Below are positions 8,612-15,465 of a stretch of 33,735 nt of DNA, piece after piece. The notes under the pieces were generated by a model. The model had not been told where the DNA came from, searched no databases, and saw nothing but the letters and a program-made list of their open reading frames with translations. Position 1 is the first letter of the stretch, and every line of letters begins with the position of its first letter. The DNA comes from an uncultured Bacteroides sp. (GTDB lineage: Bacteria > Bacteroidota > Bacteroidia > Bacteroidales > Bacteroidaceae). The DNA is taken from contig CAMFND010000064.1 of assembly GCA_945965395.1 (NCBI GenBank), positions 1 to 33,735 of the forward strand, given 5' to 3'. The translations under genes were made by a program, and so were the position numbers.

Positions 8612-11600
8612 CATCGGTCGTATCATTGTTTTCTTGTTTATGGAATGTGTCACCCGGGTTACGGAATTCATAAAGAGCCAAAGCCAGAGTGCGGCGGATG
8701 TCTTCTGCAGTCTCACCTTGCTGGTCGCCCAAATTCTTTTGAATCAGTTCACTCATGGTGTCGGCATAGTATGTATTGGCATCTTTAGCGGAAATTTCAC
8801 TTTCGGCTGCACGGCTGCGACGGGCACGGCGACAGGTTTCAGTGTTTCGTTCCAGACGCTCGAACAGAGAAGCACGGGAAGCACTGAAAGCACGGGACTG
8901 ATTTTCCTGGGATAAGGAATGAACAACATCGATCAAGACATCCATCTGCTGCTCCATATCGTCAGAAATATCGGCACGGCTGGCTTGCTTTTCCTGACGC
9001 AGGGTCTGAATCAGGGTGGACAGTGAGGTTTCAAAACTATCGTCGAATGCATCTACATGCTGCTGCCGGAAAATTTCTTCTTCCCACCGGAGTGAAGTCA
9101 GGCGACAGGCATTTTCGCGGGCATTAGGGTCTTCTTCATTAAAAGCTTCGAAATAGGCATTGTTGGCATCGAGGAAGAATTCGTCCATGCGGTCGCGAAG
9201 CTGCTGTAGAGTGGCGTAATCTTTGCAAGTCTGACGCATATCGGCACACACAGCCCACAAGGAAGGATCGAGTTTCGCTTCATCACACTCAATAGCCCGT
9301 TTGCCTTGCTGAATATCTTTCAGTCCCTTGTCGGACTCACTGGTAGCCGACTGGCTGATGAAAGACTTAATGTTTTCAAGAAGATTATCGAGGTTAAGCT
9401 CCTTCTCTACCCTAACTTCTTTTCCTAACACGATAAGCACAAGCTTGCCCCAGATTTTACGAGTGGCTGCTGTTACTTCCGCTCCTAACTCAAACGACTT
9501 AATCCAAAGTAATCGGGTAACTGCCCCAATGACATGGGTCAGCGAATTGAGTACACCACCAACGACATCGCTTCCTAACTGGAGAGCTTTCTTAGCCAGT
9601 TCAAGGGTGCCGTATGCCACTCCAATGGCCACCTTCACACCTGCCTTAGCTATCTCAAGCCCAGCTATCTCGGCTGCACGAGCGGCTTTAATCCAAAATT
9701 TGTACCACTTGGTCCGACGGATAATCTGGCGGCATTCTTCTATCCGCCGGTTGAAATCGTCAATCTGTCTTTGCAGACTAACCACTTCACGCTGGGCTTC
9801 GTCAAGCTTGCGGGTAGCATCTTCAATACTGGACTTTACGCTCTGAGCTGCAGATTTCAAATGGTTCTGGGCTTTTTGAATAATTTCCAGAAAACCGCTG
9901 GTATCGAATACTATGCTAAGCTTAAATCCGGCAGAAGCAAAATCTTTCACCCCTCCCTGCAGGTTCAGTACGGTTTTGAACCCCCAATAGATGTATTCGA
10001 TATTCACAAATACCATCCGGTCTCTGACAAGGACCAAAGTGTCAAGCTGAAAGACGGACAGGATGGAAATATGGGCACTCAGGTAGAAGGTCAGTTCGGC
10101 TTTTTCACGCTGGACATTCAGATACATGACAGGGCCGTTGCCGGAGGACTGGACTAACTGTCCGGCCAGACCTCCGGCAACCGGCTCCATGGGAAGGGGC
10201 TTTTGGGACTTTTCGAGAATAAAGAAACTGCCCAGAACTATCCTGTCCATTTGGACAAGAGACACAAGAGACTTACCCTTATCGGCCAGAAAAAGGAAAC
10301 GGACTTTCTTGTCAAACAGTTCAAGGGTACCGCAAATAAAGAATCCTGCCGGAAGTTGGCTATTACCCACTGTCAAAGGTTCTGCGCAAATATATAGCTG
10401 GCAGTTAAGAGAAATTTTTCCGTTACAGTCTATACGGTAATGACGCATGGTGTCTTTATCGGTGAGTATGTACTGGCCGGTGTTGTTACCTAACGGAGTA
10501 AGCTGGGCTTCTCCAGTGATGTGCAAGGTAGAATCTATCTGATGATTGAAATCGGCTACAACTTCCTGCAGCTGTTTCTGTCGGACTGTATCATAGTCTG
10601 CCAGAGAGATGTCTGACGGTATGGATTTTACTCCTCCTCCAGCCAAACGAGTTTCTGTAAGATCAAAATCGCCCACAGCTATCACATCCAGACACTCAAG
10701 AGCATCCCACTGAATGTCGACAACCTCAACAATCAAATCACGCAAAGATATACGACCGGTATCGGAAGTCAAAGCGGCCGTAAGTAAGGTAATTTTAGGG
10801 GGATAAGGACCAAAGGCAAAACCTCCGAACAAGGATAAACGGGGGGTATTGATACGTCCAATCATACCTAATGTCAATCCGGAAGGAGTGACACCGATAT
10901 TGAGCCCAAGGTCGGAAAAAGAGAGACGGGTATTAAGAGATATACGGGCATCGGATGAAGCAGAAAGCGCAAAAGAGGTGTTGGAGGCTGAACCGCTCAT
11001 CGTAAAAGAAAGAAGCTGCCCGTCAAGCTTAAAAATAAAGGTACCGGAAACGGCACAAAAGAAATCGGTGGCAGATTTCTGAATCTGAAAGTTCAATCCG
11101 TCAAAAATAAATCCTTCGGTTTCGATACGTCCGCTCGACAACTGTGCTCCGAAACTCTGGCCGGACAAACTGCCGCCAACTATAAACTGCACGGTCTGAA
11201 GTCCGGTAAGTTGCCGAATGCATTGTCCGAAGCAATTCAGACTGAGATCGAACTCTCCCAAGGCCAGAAGCTGATAGGTCGTACAAACTGGAGACAGTTT
11301 TATATTCTTGAAATCGGGGAAAAACTGCTGTAGCAAATGAAGATCCTGACCGGTTCCGTCATAGCGGACAAGCAGTGCCAGCTGGCTGATTCCTAACCAT
11401 CCGGCGACTTCCGCTACCGTCCGTTCGAATGTATTGCCACTTTTCAAGCGGTCTGTAGAAAGAAAAAAAAGAAGCTGACGGGAATCACCGGAAAGCGTAA
11501 TGCCGCAATTCAGGCCGGAAAAGGTGAGCGACAACGCACTATAACGGGACTGTCGGACAAATTCGACAGAAAAGTCGGATGAACTGCTCGGAATGACCGT

Positions 11601-11786
11601 CAGATGGCTGGCCAAGGAAGAAACTCCAACATCCTCACAGTTCATCAAGTCAGACAGCTGTCTGCCACGGGTACTCAAGAAGCCCATGACGGTAAGTTCT
11701 CCCTGCATACGGCCTATGCCAAAAGTGGCCGGAAATCCGAATAATTCACCTTCTGCCAGAAGAATAGAGTTTATGTGCTGTTTCAT
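8595..11786 (-). CDS. Large protein of unknown function: beta-rich half, coiled coil, Gly/Ala-rich helices
   Basis: A 1063-aa protein I cannot assign to a family. No signal peptide is visible, so it is probably made in the cytoplasm. Residues 1-630 are dominated by short alternating strands with repeated 'GLNxxI/FxL' style units (SLTFSGLNCGITLSG near 87; FDGLNFQIQKS near 228; LSFSDLGLNIGVTPSGL near 288). Residues about 635-693 form a charged heptad-like coiled coil. About 697-790 is alanine/glycine-rich and amphipathic to hydrophobic (EIAKAGVKVAIGVAYG; VVGGVLNSLTHVIGAV). The rest is helical with an acidic tail (DDEEDL). It starts 42 nt after the LytTR gene and its end overlaps the C11 protease gene. 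Large beta-rich families such as DUF6603 are worth comparing, but I see no decisive motif. Confidence 0.8.
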   Translation of the reverse strand: MKQHINSILLAEGELFGFPATFGIGRMQGELTVMGFLSTRGRQLSDLMNCEDVGVSSLASHLTVIPSSSSDFSVEFVRQSRYSALSLTFSGLNCGITLSGDSRQLLFFLSTDRLKSGNTFERTVAEVAGWLGISQLALLVRYDGTGQDLHLLQQFFPDFKNIKLSPVCTTYQLLALGEFDLSLNCFGQCIRQLTGLQTVQFIVGGSLSGQSFGAQLSSGRIETEGFIFDGLNFQIQKSATDFFCAVSGTFIFKLDGQLLSFTMSGSASNTSFALSASSDARISLNTRLSFSDLGLNIGVTPSGLTLGMIGRINTPRLSLFGGFAFGPYPPKITLLTAALTSDTGRISLRDLIVEVVDIQWDALECLDVIAVGDFDLTETRLAGGGVKSIPSDISLADYDTVRQKQLQEVVADFNHQIDSTLHITGEAQLTPLGNNTGQYILTDKDTMRHYRIDCNGKISLNCQLYICAEPLTVGNSQLPAGFFICGTLELFDKKVRFLFLADKGKSLVSLVQMDRIVLGSFFILEKSQKPLPMEPVAGGLAGQLVQSSGNGPVMYLNVQREKAELTFYLSAHISILSVFQLDTLVLVRDRMVFVNIEYIYWGFKTVLNLQGGVKDFASAGFKLSIVFDTSGFLEIIQKAQNHLKSAAQSVKSSIEDATRKLDEAQREVVSLQRQIDDFNRRIEECRQIIRRTKWYKFWIKAARAAEIAGLEIAKAGVKVAIGVAYGTLELAKKALQLGSDVVGGVLNSLTHVIGAVTRLLWIKSFELGAEVTAATRKIWGKLVLIVLGKEVRVEKELNLDNLLENIKSFISQSATSESDKGLKDIQQGKRAIECDEAKLDPSLWAVCADMRQTCKDYATLQQLRDRMDEFFLDANNAYFEAFNEEDPNARENACRLTSLRWEEEIFRQQHVDAFDDSFETSLSTLIQTLRQEKQASRADISDDMEQQMDVLIDVVHSLSQENQSRAFSASRASLFERLERNTETCRRARRSRAAESEISAKDANTYYADTMSELIQKNLGDQQGETAEDIRRTLALALYEFRNPGDTFHKQENNDTTDDEEDL

Positions 11787-11828
11787 AATCTTTCATCAAT
11801 TAAATTCTTTGAAATTATAAAATCAGAT

Positions 11829-12308
11829 TCAAATATCTTTTTCTGTAAACCCCTGATTGTCACGGACTCCTAAGAATATAAAACGTTCGAATACTTTTTT
11901 CCTATATTCATCGCTTATCTTAAGCACTTGATTGCCGATAAGAAAAGAACGCCCGCTCAATCCTTTTACATGACGGATATTAATTAAATAAGATCGATGG
12001 ATGCGTATGAACGTATCTCCTGGCAAACGCTCTTCAATGCGAGCTAAAGGATAAGACAAAGTAAATTTTCGGTTACAGGTGGCATAAAGGTGACAATAAC
12101 TGCTACTGGCCTTAATCCACATAATCTCATCCAGTGTCAAATGTACGTAACCGTTTTGATACCAAACCAATGTATCTTGTTTTACATGAGAGTTTAAATT
12201 ACTCCTTATAGGCAATTCTTCCAAGTCAGCCCCTCTGACCACACGAACAGGGCAATCTTTCATTTCTGAGGGAAGAATAATCACAATTTCCGAGTTAAGC
12301 TGTTTCAT
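11829..12308 (-). CDS. Stand-alone LytTR-domain transcription regulator
   Basis: A 159-aa DNA-binding protein. Residues about 46-145 form a LytTR domain: DEIMWIKASSSYCHLY (60-75), FIRIHRSYLIN (100-110) and LKISDEYRKKV (129-139) are the conserved strand and recognition segments. The first 45 residues are not a receiver domain and contain no phospho-acceptor aspartate pattern, so it is not a classical two-component regulator. LytTR proteins bind paired sites with a GTT core. It is preceded by an 11-bp inverted repeat only 6 nt upstream and followed after 42 nt by the 1063-aa gene, so it probably controls itself and that operon. What signal it senses cannot be seen. Confidence in the family is high; the regulon is inference. 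Confidence 0.9.
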   Translation of the reverse strand: MKQLNSEIVIILPSEMKDCPVRVVRGADLEELPIRSNLNSHVKQDTLVWYQNGYVHLTLDEIMWIKASSSYCHLYATCNRKFTLSYPLARIEERLPGDTFIRIHRSYLINIRHVKGLSGRSFLIGNQVLKISDEYRKKVFERFIFLGVRDNQGFTEKDI

Positions 12309-12313
12309 ATTTT

Positions 12314-12344
12314 ACATTTCGTTTTCACAAATCAAACGAAATGT
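12314..12344. promoter_or_regulatory. 11-bp inverted repeat in the leader of the LytTR gene
   Basis: Arms ACATTTCGTTT (12314-12324) and AAACGAAATGT (12334-12344) are perfect reverse complements around a 9-nt spacer, ending 6 nt before the LytTR start codon at 12308. Without a T-run towards the gene it is not a terminator. It could be an operator for the LytTR protein (its CGTT core suits that family) or an RNA hairpin blocking translation initiation. Confidence 0.55.
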
Positions 12345-12443
12345 TGTGTCTGTCAGCTCATTTGTTTTCTAAAGCCCATGAATTTTCTTCTAAAATCTTA
12401 TTTAACTTTCATAGATAAATTCGTTTTTCATCGAAGAAACAAA

Positions 12444-12483
12444 ACATCTCAGGCAAAAAACATTTATTTCCCGCCTGAGATGT
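12444..12483 (-). terminator. Terminator of the 182-aa gene
   Basis: Arms ACATCTCAGGC (12444-12454) and GCCTGAGATGT (12473-12483) match perfectly over 11 bp with an 18-nt loop. Read in the minus direction the stem is followed by TTTGTTTC. It sits 7 nt after the 182-aa gene stop and separates that gene from the LytTR operon, so the latter likely has its own promoter. Confidence 0.75.
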
Positions 12484-12489
12484 CACAAA

Positions 12490-13038
12490 TCATGCGTCCA
12501 GCTGTTGCAACATACGCGAAATATTACCAATGCCCATTTGTGCCAATACACTAGTCCTTTCAGTATTCCAAACGGCCACAAACAGACTATTTATCTCTAT
12601 CACTCCTAAACGAGGTAATGCATTGGAGACATCTACTGAAATGGCAAATGCATATTCGGTAAATCCATTATCAGAAACTGCCCCACTTCCACTTTGGGTT
12701 TCAGAAGCTTTTTCAGTACCTTCAGTCTGTTTTCCAGGCATCTCCTTATATAAAAAAGCTGCCTTCAACTGAAAATCAATCTCATCCCACTTGAAAGGAC
12801 TTTTCTCATTCTGCACATTCTCTAAGTTTCCCTTGATTTTGTCTTCTGCCCCTTCAATGCCAAAAGCATCTTTAAATTCATCCACCATTTCTCCCAGTTT
12901 CACTGTATTAGGTGAATTGACTGTGATAGGCATAACCAATAATGCGCTTTTCTGATCTGTCTTCTCATAAATAGCTGCAAGATTGGTCTTCAGCAAATCA
13001 AAATTGACTCCCAACACTAAATTCATGTTCTGTGTCAT
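12490..13038 (-). CDS. Protein of unknown function, 182 aa
   Basis: I do not recognise a family. The protein starts MTQNMNLVLGVNFDLLK, has no signal peptide, and is predicted soluble. Residues 1-60 contain ALLVMPITVNSPNTVKLGEM; 82-99 hold WDEIDFQLKAAFLYKE; 101-125 is a low-complexity Thr/Ser/Gly/Glu linker; 127-160 returns to beta-type strands (YAFAISVDVSN, GVIEINSLFVAVWN). The 'EIDFQLKAAF' and 'VIEINSLFVAVW' units recall in style the 'GLNFQI' strands of the 1063-aa protein two genes downstream, but I cannot show homology. It has its own promoter and terminator and is transcribed towards the LytTR gene. It ends with a short amphipathic helix (NISRMLQQLDA). Position and shared repeat-type operators suggest it belongs to the same system. 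Confidence 0.7.
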   Translation of the reverse strand: MTQNMNLVLGVNFDLLKTNLAAIYEKTDQKSALLVMPITVNSPNTVKLGEMVDEFKDAFGIEGAEDKIKGNLENVQNEKSPFKWDEIDFQLKAAFLYKEMPGKQTEGTEKASETQSGSGAVSDNGFTEYAFAISVDVSNALPRLGVIEINSLFVAVWNTERTSVLAQMGIGNISRMLQQLDA

Positions 13039-13093
13039 AATACTACTATTTTAAAATTAATAATGAAATAATGACTCCAATGGAATCTTTATC

Positions 13094-13121
13094 CGTTTAC
13101 GTGACGTTGTAAATGTAAACG
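13094..13121. promoter_or_regulatory. Inverted repeat CGTTTAC-N14-GTAAACG, candidate operator
   Basis: Two 7-bp arms (13094-13100 and 13115-13121) flank a spacer that contains another GTT core (ACGTTGT). TCCGTTTAC at the left arm fits the LytTR half-site pattern closely. The element lies just at or after the predicted transcription start of the 182-aa gene, a position where a bound protein would block transcription. Confidence 0.5.
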
Positions 13122-13127
13122 ATAAGA

Positions 13128-13156
13128 CAAAACTAAACTTCATTCATTTTTCCAAA
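13128..13156 (-). promoter_or_regulatory. Candidate promoter of the 182-aa gene
   Basis: On the minus strand TAGTTTTG (13128-13135) matches the Bacteroides -7 consensus TAnnTTTG exactly. A TTTG lies upstream at 13153-13156, but its 17-nt spacing is shorter than the usual 19-21. The start of transcription would fall near 13121, about 80 nt before the ATG. Confidence 0.5.
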
Positions 13157-13234
13157 CCACACTTATTTCCTCTGAAAACAAAAAATAAAAGATACACACA
13201 ACTTTCACTTTTCAGAATTAGCTTCTGACTGAAA

Positions 13235-13266
13235 TTTGTTTTCCTGCAAATTATTCATTTACTTTG
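13235..13266 (+). promoter_or_regulatory. Candidate promoter of the Rpn gene
   Basis: TTTG at 13235-13238, a 20-nt spacer, then TTACTTTG at 13259-13266 (seven of eight positions of the extended -7 pattern counting the free ones). Transcription would start near 13273, 24 nt before the ATG at 13297. Confidence 0.55.
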
Positions 13267-13296
13267 TAAAAGGAACAATAGAGGATAAATTGCCGT

Positions 13297-14178
13297 ATGG
13301 AAAATTATATTCGTTTTGACTGGGCTATGAAGCGTTTGCTGCGCAACAAAGCCAATTACGCGGTGCTGGAAGGACTGCTCACCACACTGTTAGAGGAAAA
13401 GGTGACCATCCACAAGCTGTTGGAAAGCGAAAGTAACCAGGAGGATGAGTTTGACAAGTACAACCGCGTGGACATGTTAGCGGAAAACTCGAAGGGGGAA
13501 TTGGTGCTCATCGAGGTGCAGAACAATAATGAGTATGCGTACTTCCAGCGCATGTTGTTCGGTGCGTCCAAATTAGTGACGGAATACATCAACCGGGGCG
13601 AAGGATACGAGAAAGTAAGGAAAGTGTATAGCGTGAACATCGTGTATTTCTCGTTAGGACATGGAAAGGATTTCGTGTATCACGGGAAAACGGAGTTCGT
13701 GGGTATCCATAACGGAGACATCCTGGAGTTGAGTCCGTTCCAGAAGCAGACATTCAAGGTGGACAAGGTAAGCCAGCTTTATCCTGAGTATTATATTCTG
13801 AAAGTGAACGACTTTAACCGGGTAGCTAAAACGCCGCTGGAGGAATGGATTTATTACCTGAACACGGGAAATGTGCCTGAAAATGCTACGGCACCAGGAC
13901 TGGATACCGTAAAAGAGCAACTAAAGTTGAACCGCATGAGTCGGGAAGAGTTGAAAGCATATTACAAGCATCTGGATAATATCGTGATTCTGCGGGACAA
14001 CATCATGACGGAACGTGCGGAAGGACGTGCGGAAGGACGTGCAGAGGGACTGGCGGAGGGGTGCGCAGAAGAAAAAGCAGCTATAGCACGCAACCTGAAA
14101 GTATTAGGCATGACGGCAGAACAGATTGCACAAGCTACCGGACTGACAAAGGAAGAGGTGGAGAAAATTCACTTTTAA
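13297..14178 (+). CDS. Rpn-family recombination-promoting nuclease / putative transposase (PD-(D/E)XK)
   Basis: A 293-aa member of the PDDEXK_2 / Rpn group, often annotated as transposase though it is not in an insertion sequence here. The opening (FDWAMKRLLRNKANYAVLEGLL) and the core YNRVDM (D59) followed by VLIEVQ (E73, Q75) show the intact D...E-x-Q active site. Residues about 239-254 carry an AEGR/AEGL tandem repeat, and the end (GMTAEQIAQATGLTKEEVEKI) is a small helix-turn-helix-like module common at the tail of these proteins. Rpn proteins in other bacteria have been linked to DNA cleavage, recombination and phage defence. It stands alone, divergent from the 182-aa gene, with its own promoter and terminator; no terminal inverted repeats are seen. 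Confidence 0.9.
   Translation: MENYIRFDWAMKRLLRNKANYAVLEGLLTTLLEEKVTIHKLLESESNQEDEFDKYNRVDMLAENSKGELVLIEVQNNNEYAYFQRMLFGASKLVTEYINRGEGYEKVRKVYSVNIVYFSLGHGKDFVYHGKTEFVGIHNGDILELSPFQKQTFKVDKVSQLYPEYYILKVNDFNRVAKTPLEEWIYYLNTGNVPENATAPGLDTVKEQLKLNRMSREELKAYYKHLDNIVILRDNIMTERAEGRAEGRAEGLAEGCAEEKAAIARNLKVLGMTAEQIAQATGLTKEEVEKIHF
14014..14061 (+). repeat. 12-bp tandem repeat within the Rpn gene (four units)
   Basis: CGTGCGGAAGGA at 14014-14025 is repeated exactly at 14026-14037, then with changes at 14038-14049 and 14050-14061. It encodes the R/L-A-E-G units. Because 12 is a multiple of 3, gain or loss of a unit would keep the frame, so length variation between strains is plausible. Confidence 0.85.
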
Positions 14179-14219
14179 CTCCATACGTTCTTCAGTCCTA
14201 AAAACAAAGAACTTGAAGA

Positions 14220-14255
14220 AAAGCCCCGGCTGTCATTGGCAGTACGGGGCTTTTT
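14220..14255 (+). terminator. Rho-independent terminator of the Rpn gene
   Basis: AAAGCCCCG (14220-14228) pairs with CGGGGCTTT (14245-14253), followed by T residues to 14255. It lies 41 nt after the stop codon. The predicted gmd promoter overlaps its 3' side. Confidence 0.85.
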
Positions 14256-14266
14256 CTATATCTTTG
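14235..14266 (+). promoter_or_regulatory. Candidate promoter of gmd-fcl-upxY
   Basis: TATCTTTG at 14259-14266 is an exact -7 match; ATTG at 14235-14238 with a 20-nt spacer is one base off the -33 element. The start point would be near 14273, leaving a leader of about 15 nt before the gmd ATG at 14288. Confidence 0.55.
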
Positions 14267-14287
14267 TGGGGTAAAATTTGATTATTT

Positions 14288-15382
14288 ATGGAAAGAAAAA
14301 CAGCATTAATCACAGGTATTACAGGGCAGGACGGTTCGTTTCTGGCCGAATTCTTATTGGATAAAGGTTATGACGTACACGGTACCATCCGCCGTTCATC
14401 GGTAGACTTCCGCGAACGTATCGCACATCTGGAAGGACGACCGAACTTTCACTTGCACTATGCGGATTTGAGTGACTCAATGAGCATTTTGCAGGTAGTT
14501 AGCAAAGTACAGCCTACAGAAATTTACAACCTGGCTGCACAAAGCCACGTACAGGTAAGTTTCGATTCTCCGGAATTTACCGCCAACGTGGATGCAACAG
14601 GTGTGCTCCGCGTGTTAGAGGCTGTCCGTCTGTGCGGATTGACAAATACCTGCCGCATATACCAGGCATCTACTTCGGAACTTTACGGAAAGGTGGAAGA
14701 AGTGCCGCAGAATGAAAACACGCCGTTCCATCCTTACAGCCCGTATGCAGTGGCTAAGCTGTATGGCTTCTGGATTGTGAAGGAATACCGCGAGGCTTAC
14801 AACATGTATTGCTGCTCGGGTATCTTGTTCAACCATGAATCGGAACGTCGTGGTGAAACTTTCGTGACACGTAAGATTACGCTGGCTGCTGCCCGCATTG
14901 CACAGGGAAAACAGGAGAAGCTGTATTTGGGTAACCTGGACTCACTGCGCGACTGGGGTTATGCCAAGGATTACGTGGAATGTATGTGGCTGATTCTACA
15001 GCATGAAACGCCGGAAGATTTCGTCATCGCTACGGGCGTACAGCACAGTGTACGTGAATTCTGTTACCTGGCATTCAAGTATACGGGCATCGAACTGGAA
15101 TTCAAGGGTGAAGGTATCAACGAAAAGGGTTACGACAAGGCTACCGGCAAGTGTCTGGTAGAGGTAAGCGAGGATTTCTACCGCCCGACAGACGTAGTAA
15201 ACCTCTGGGGTGACCCGACGAAGGCAAAGGCTAAATTAGGCTGGAATCCGTCGAAGACAACCTTCGAAGAGCTGGTAAAAATCATGGTGGATGCGGATAT
15301 GGCGAAAGTGGCCGTAGAAAAGGCAGGAGAACAGATTCGCACGAACCTGGCAGAGTATCTGGAAAAGGGAATCGTGAAATAA
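14288..15382 (+). CDS. gmd: GDP-mannose 4,6-dehydratase
   Basis: This 364-aa cytoplasmic enzyme converts GDP-D-mannose to GDP-4-keto-6-deoxy-D-mannose, the first step of GDP-L-fucose synthesis. The N-terminus has the NAD(P)-binding TGITGQDGS (9-17). The catalytic set is present: STSE (128-131) with Glu131, and YSPYAVAK with Tyr153 and Lys157. Length and the extended motif [11 protein letters not shown] are typical of bacterial Gmd, an extended short-chain dehydrogenase. It is followed by fcl after an 83-nt gap, giving the complete two-step pathway from GDP-mannose. In Bacteroides GDP-fucose feeds capsules and protein O-glycans. Confidence 0.97.
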   Translation: MERKTALITGITGQDGSFLAEFLLDKGYDVHGTIRRSSVDFRERIAHLEGRPNFHLHYADLSDSMSILQVVSKVQPTEIYNLAAQSHVQVSFDSPEFTANVDATGVLRVLEAVRLCGLTNTCRIYQASTSELYGKVEEVPQNENTPFHPYSPYAVAKLYGFWIVKEYREAYNMYCCSGILFNHESERRGETFVTRKITLAAARIAQGKQEKLYLGNLDSLRDWGYAKDYVECMWLILQHETPEDFVIATGVQHSVREFCYLAFKYTGIELEFKGEGINEKGYDKATGKCLVEVSEDFYRPTDVVNLWGDPTKAKAKLGWNPSKTTFEELVKIMVDADMAKVAVEKAGEQIRTNLAEYLEKGIVK

Positions 15383-15465
15383 TGAAAAATTAATAATGAA
15401 GAATGAAGATTATATGTTCTTTTGTTCTTCTGTCTCTGAAACAATGAACAATTAATTTGTCGAAT

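Noticed and set aside
6278-12344. Inverted repeats as borders of an invertible capsule promoter
   Set aside because: Bacteroides promoter inversion uses matching repeats flanking a promoter of roughly 100-200 bp. The repeats here are local hairpins with unrelated arms and no recombinase gene is present.
14014-14061. CRISPR-like repeat
   Set aside because: The 12-bp units are contiguous, lack spacers and are coding.
13297-14178. Rpn gene as part of an insertion sequence
   Set aside because: No terminal inverted repeats or target-site duplication could be found around it, and it has its own promoter and terminator.
15383-15465. ATTAATAATGAA-type repeat in the gmd-fcl gap, also near 13056
   Set aside because: Low-complexity AT-rich sequence of a kind common between Bacteroides genes; too short to call a repeat family.
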